From Deltaproteobacteria bacterium (GTDB lineage Bacteria; Myxococcota; JACRCW01): a DNA stretch of 64,000 nucleotides. Of this stretch, positions 61,128-64,000 are shown in pieces. The stretch is from positions 40,184 to 104,183 of the forward strand of contig JACRCW010000031.1 of assembly GCA_016218805.1 (NCBI GenBank), read 5' to 3'. How positions within the stretch are numbered: position 1 is the stretch's first letter; every line of letters starts with the position of its first letter. The translations under genes were made by a program, and so were the position numbers. The notes under the pieces are model-generated. The model did not search any database. It was not told where the DNA came from and saw nothing but the letters and a program-made list of their open reading frames with translations.

Positions 61128-62090
61128 TCAGGCGGCAAATCCCCACGCCATGGAGAACAGCCGGGCGATGTCCTGTGCCGGGAAGAACGACCCGTTGCCC
61201 GCCAGCGGCTGGAACGCGCGGTTGAAGTCCGGCGGCGCCTGCTGCGCCTGCAGCTGGCCGCCCCCCACTCCCTGCTGCATCAGCTGGCGCACGCCGTCGT
61301 CATTGGCCTCCACGCCGTAGCGCTGCTTGATGTCATCAATGGCGCCCTTGAAGTTGTAGTCCTTGAGGTCCATCACGCCGTTGCCGTTGCCGTCGCAGAA
61401 GATGTCGCCATTCTCAAACTTCAGCGCCTTGTGCGTCTTGCCCTTGGCATCCTTGACCGTCGTCTCTTCGGCCTTGATGCCGTAACGGCGATCCAACTCC
61501 TCAGCCAGCTTCTTGGGCGTCATGCGCTTGCCCTTGGAGTCCGACAGGATGTTGTGCAGCGCCAGCTTGATGTGCGGGCTGTTGTTGAGGTTGGTGGGAT
61601 TGGCCTTGTTGGTGCGGCAGGTGGACGTGGTGGCAAAGCGGTCCGGGCCCGTAGGCGTGGTGGGGTTGCCCGGCGTGGTGGGCCGCGTGATCACCGGGTC
61701 ATCCTTCACCGGCACGTCCGGGCGGATGCCGGGGTGCGCAAACGCGTTGGCGCGCACCGGGTAATTGCCGGGATTGAACATGCCCATGGCGTTGAAGATT
61801 TCCGCCGCGGCGGTGCCGGCAAAGCCCGGGTTTCCCAGCAGCGCCTGCTGCGAGCCCGCCAGCGCGCGCAGCATGGAGGGCTCCATGGGGCGGTAGCCCG
61901 CGGGCGCCGGCAACAACGAGCCCAGCGGGTTGCGCGCCAGCGACGGGGACCGCGCGAACGAGTCCGCCAGCATGGACAGGATCTGCTGGGCCATCTGCGC
62001 CTGCACGCCGGACAGCGACGAAGTGGGCTGGTAGGCGGCGCGGAGGGCGGAGGGCGGGAACGAGGAACCGATCAACATGGCGTGCTCCAT
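61128..62090 (-). CDS. Protein with an EF-hand-like calcium loop
   Basis: 320 residues, not recognised as a family. The N-terminal 150 residues are low in charge and rich in Pro/Ala/Gln. A Pro/Thr segment (DPVITRPTTPGNPTTPTGPD) links to a C-terminal domain with a calcium-type loop DGNGNGVMDLKD (D1, N3, N5, G6, D9, D12 in the EF-hand pattern). No signal peptide is evident. Start ATG 62090; ATG 62078 (MLIGSS) is possible. Transcribed alone and convergent with the cNMP gene. Function unknown. Confidence 0.65.
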   Translation of the reverse strand: MEHAMLIGSSFPPSALRAAYQPTSSLSGVQAQMAQQILSMLADSFARSPSLARNPLGSLLPAPAGYRPMEPSMLRALAGSQQALLGNPGFAGTAAAEIFNAMGMFNPGNYPVRANAFAHPGIRPDVPVKDDPVITRPTTPGNPTTPTGPDRFATTSTCRTNKANPTNLNNSPHIKLALHNILSDSKGKRMTPKKLAEELDRRYGIKAEETTVKDAKGKTHKALKFENGDIFCDGNGNGVMDLKDYNFKGAIDDIKQRYGVEANDDGVRQLMQQGVGGGQLQAQQAPPDFNRAFQPLAGNGSFFPAQDIARLFSMAWGFAA

Positions 62091-62255
62091 GCCGTGGGGC
62101 GTTGGTCCGGCTACGGGTTTCTTGTCGGGGCCCGTGGGGTTGGGCGCCGCCTACAGGTATGTTTTCGGCGCCTACCTACCCCCGTCCCTCCGTCAAACGT
62201 CCGATCTTGGCGCGCCGGACCCGGTGGGGGAGCATGGGCGCACGGGAGGTGGCCA

Positions 62256-63491
62256 GTGAGCGCGCCGCAGAAGAAGAAGTTCCAGGGCTGGGAACTCACG
62301 CCGCGCGGGAAGATTGTGGGCGTGTGGCCGCTGCCGGACCAGCTGGAGCCGGATGACTGCGTGGAGGTGGAGGTGGACGCGGCGGGCAATGTGACCTGCA
62401 TCCGCGAATGGCTGGACGGCGGGAAACACCCGGTGGTGCGGCGCCCGTTCTACAAGGCCGGCCGGTTGGACCGCTCAGAGTATGAGGACCCGACGACGGG
62501 GCTTTGCGGCTGCAACCACTACGAGTACGACGGGCGCGGCCTGCTCTCCGCGCGGCAGGAGGTGGCCCCCAACGGGAAGGTGCGGCACCGCATTGAGGTG
62601 CGGTGCGACGACCAGGGGCGCTTTGCCGAGGAGAAGGTGCACGACGCGCGCGGCCGCGTGGTGGAGCAGCACCGCTACATGTACGACGACGCCGGCCGCC
62701 TGGTGCGCGACGAAGAGCTGCTGCTTCCCGCGGGCAAGGCGCTCAAGGGCTTCCACGCGCTCACCTATGACGCGCGCGGCCGGATTGCGCGCCGGGCCTG
62801 GCACGACCCGGCGGGACGCGAGCTGTCCTCCTTCCGCTACGCGTACGACGCGCTGGACCGGCGCGTGGAGATGACCGTGGAGTCCAGCGGGAAGGCGCAG
62901 GTCACCCGGCGCGTGGTGTTTGACGAGAAGGGACACAGCAAGGACACCGCATTGGTGGACGCGGCGGGCAGGCCGGTGGTGGTGGACGGCAAGGTGTCCA
63001 CCGGCGTGGAGGCCAAGGGCGGCACACCGTCACCGGACAGGCTGCTGCGCGAGGGGTCCGCCACGCTGGGCCAGCTCACGCGCATGGACACCCGCCAGGT
63101 GGAGGCGGTGTGCCACCAGGCGTACGCGCACTTTGAGTCGGGGCGGTTTGCCGAGGCGCGGGCGTTGTTTGAATCCCTGGCGACGTTGGACCCCCGTTGC
63201 GCGTACTACCTGGCCGGCGTGGCCGCCGCGGCCATGCAGGAGGGGGACGTGGCCGCCGCGCTGAACTGGTATGACCGCGCGCTCACGCACGCACCGGGGC
63301 ACCTGCCAAGCCTGGTGGGCCGGGCCGAGGCGCTGCTGCGCAAAGGCGACGTCGACGCGTCGCTCCAAGCGTTCCAGCAGGTGCTGCTGCACGCGCCTGC
63401 GGCGGATGACCCCGTGGTGCAGCGCACGCGCGCGCTGATGACTGCGCTGGCCCAGGGCGTGGCCCCCGCACCGGGGCGCGGCGGGCACTGA
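62256..63491 (+). CDS. YD-repeat and TPR fusion protein
   Basis: 411 residues. The first ~290 residues hold repeating RHS/YD-type units (NHYEYDGRGLLSARQE, YMYDDAGRLVRDEE, LTYDARGRIARRAW, YAYDALDRRVEM). The last ~120 residues are TPR-like (ACHQAYAHFESGRFAEARAL type, AALNWYDRALTHAPGHLPSL). No signal peptide or toxin domain is seen. The GTG start has GGAGG 7 bases upstream. YD repeats usually form shells around toxins or bind carbohydrate; combined here with TPR in a short cytosolic-looking protein, the role is unclear. Confidence 0.75.
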   Translation: MSAPQKKKFQGWELTPRGKIVGVWPLPDQLEPDDCVEVEVDAAGNVTCIREWLDGGKHPVVRRPFYKAGRLDRSEYEDPTTGLCGCNHYEYDGRGLLSARQEVAPNGKVRHRIEVRCDDQGRFAEEKVHDARGRVVEQHRYMYDDAGRLVRDEELLLPAGKALKGFHALTYDARGRIARRAWHDPAGRELSSFRYAYDALDRRVEMTVESSGKAQVTRRVVFDEKGHSKDTALVDAAGRPVVVDGKVSTGVEAKGGTPSPDRLLREGSATLGQLTRMDTRQVEAVCHQAYAHFESGRFAEARALFESLATLDPRCAYYLAGVAAAAMQEGDVAAALNWYDRALTHAPGHLPSLVGRAEALLRKGDVDASLQAFQQVLLHAPAADDPVVQRTRALMTALAQGVAPAPGRGGH

Positions 63492-63502
63492 CGCGGGTAG
63501 GC

Positions 63503-64000
63503 TCAGATGGCCTTGAGCTTCTTGAACTCCGGCGTCTCCCGCAGCTTGCCAAACTCCGGCGCCTCCAGGTCCTTCTTCTCCAGGGAACCCGCCTTCTCCA
63601 GCGCCTTGAGGCTCTTGAGCGCGTCCTTGTCGTTGCCCTTGAGCGCGTGCACCCGCGCCAGGTCAATCTTCAGCAGCAGGTCCACCCCGCGCTCCAACTC
63701 GCGTTCAGACGGCTTGAGCTTTTCCGCCGCCGTCAGTTCCCGCAGCGCCGCGTCCGCATCCCCGTTGAGCAGGTAGGCGTATCCCAGCCGGACGTGCGGC
63801 GTGAGCCGGTCCGGCGTCTGTTTCACTGAGCGTTCCAGTTGCAGGATCGCCTCGCCCGCCTGCCCGGCGTCCAGCAGGCGCTCACCGAGGTTGAGTTGGT
63901 AGAAGGGGGAATCACCACCGGCCAGGCGCAGCGCCTGCCGCGCGTGCTCCATGGCGTCCTTGGGATTGTCCGTCCGGTAGGACGCGTAGGACAGGCGGTA
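63503..64000 (-). CDS. TPR-repeat protein, 5' part outside the window
   Basis: The C-terminal 165 residues of a larger protein; the reading frame stays open through the right edge, and an internal ATG at 63952 is not the true start. Seen: TPR-type repeats (YQLNLGERLLDAGQAGEAIL, HVRLGYAYLLNGDADAALRE) and a Lys/Glu-rich C-terminus (SLEKKDLEAPEFGKLRETPE). Tail-to-tail with the YD-repeat gene. Function unknown. Confidence 0.75.
   Translation of the reverse strand, partial: YRLSYASYRTDNPKDAMEHARQALRLAGGDSPFYQLNLGERLLDAGQAGEAILQLERSVKQTPDRLTPHVRLGYAYLLNGDADAALRELTAAEKLKPSERELERGVDLLLKIDLARVHALKGNDKDALKSLKALEKAGSLEKKDLEAPEFGKLRETPEFKKLKAI

Overview
The window is high-GC DNA from a myxobacterium-like member of the Myxococcota. 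This rests on an AgmU/Glt-type gliding or sporulation machine, many FHA, HEAT, PilZ and TPR proteins, Cys-rich lipoproteins, and dense operons joined by GTGA/ATGA overlaps. It carries about 65 protein genes and one tRNA gene. No CRISPR array, rRNA, integrase or insertion sequence was seen.

Layout. 1-3.5 kb (minus): the start of the division/cell-wall cluster, mraZ-rsmH-ftsL-ftsI, with an array of 10-bp MraZ-type boxes before mraZ; ftsI is cut by the left edge. 3.9-21.7 kb: mixed housekeeping and signalling genes, including an outer-membrane protein, TatA, a DUF3426 zinc-ribbon protein, a PhaR-type regulator next to a patatin phospholipase, a PfkB kinase, a HEAT/HD pair, a DTW tRNA-modification enzyme, carA, PilZ and CBS proteins, a LysM protein with a papain-like region, and an FHA-GGDEF cyclase. 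21.8 kb: tRNA-Arg(CCG). 21.9-26.3 kb: a glutaredoxin lipoprotein, a short DsbD, and an FHA-FHA-lipase fusion.

26.3-39.7 kb (minus) is one probable nine-gene operon for an envelope-spanning machine of the Glt (gliding) / Nfs (spore coat) family: a VWA-domain lipoprotein, an outer-membrane barrel, GltC, GltD (AgmU), GltE, GltF, GltG (FHA plus a TonB-like end), an unknown exported protein, and a second barrel. The motor genes (AglRQS) and GltI/GltJ are not in the window.

40.7-44.3 kb (plus) is an accessory island. Degenerate 42-bp tandem repeats are followed by two back-to-back modules, each an OLD/RecF-like ATPase plus a small TOPRIM/DUF4276-like protein. This looks like a two-module defence system of the broad ATPase-TOPRIM type. 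Codon choice in its last gene departs from the rest of the window.

44.4-52.3 kb: lipoproteins, ilvE, mltG, a GT87-like membrane protein, ruvX, and a DapB-like dehydrogenase with a histone-like tail. 52.3-58.5 kb (minus): a complete ISC operon (iscS-iscU-iscA-hscB-hscA-fdx) with a MerR-family regulator at each end. Both regulators have the same C-x2-C-x8-C-x2-C tail, and a clear promoter with two palindromic operators precedes the first; no IscR is present. 59-60.5 kb: an XRE regulator with near-identical operators on both sides, followed by queD and a divergent folE. 60.6-64 kb: a cNMP-binding protein, an EF-hand-like protein, a YD-repeat/TPR fusion, and the 3' part of a TPR gene cut by the right edge.
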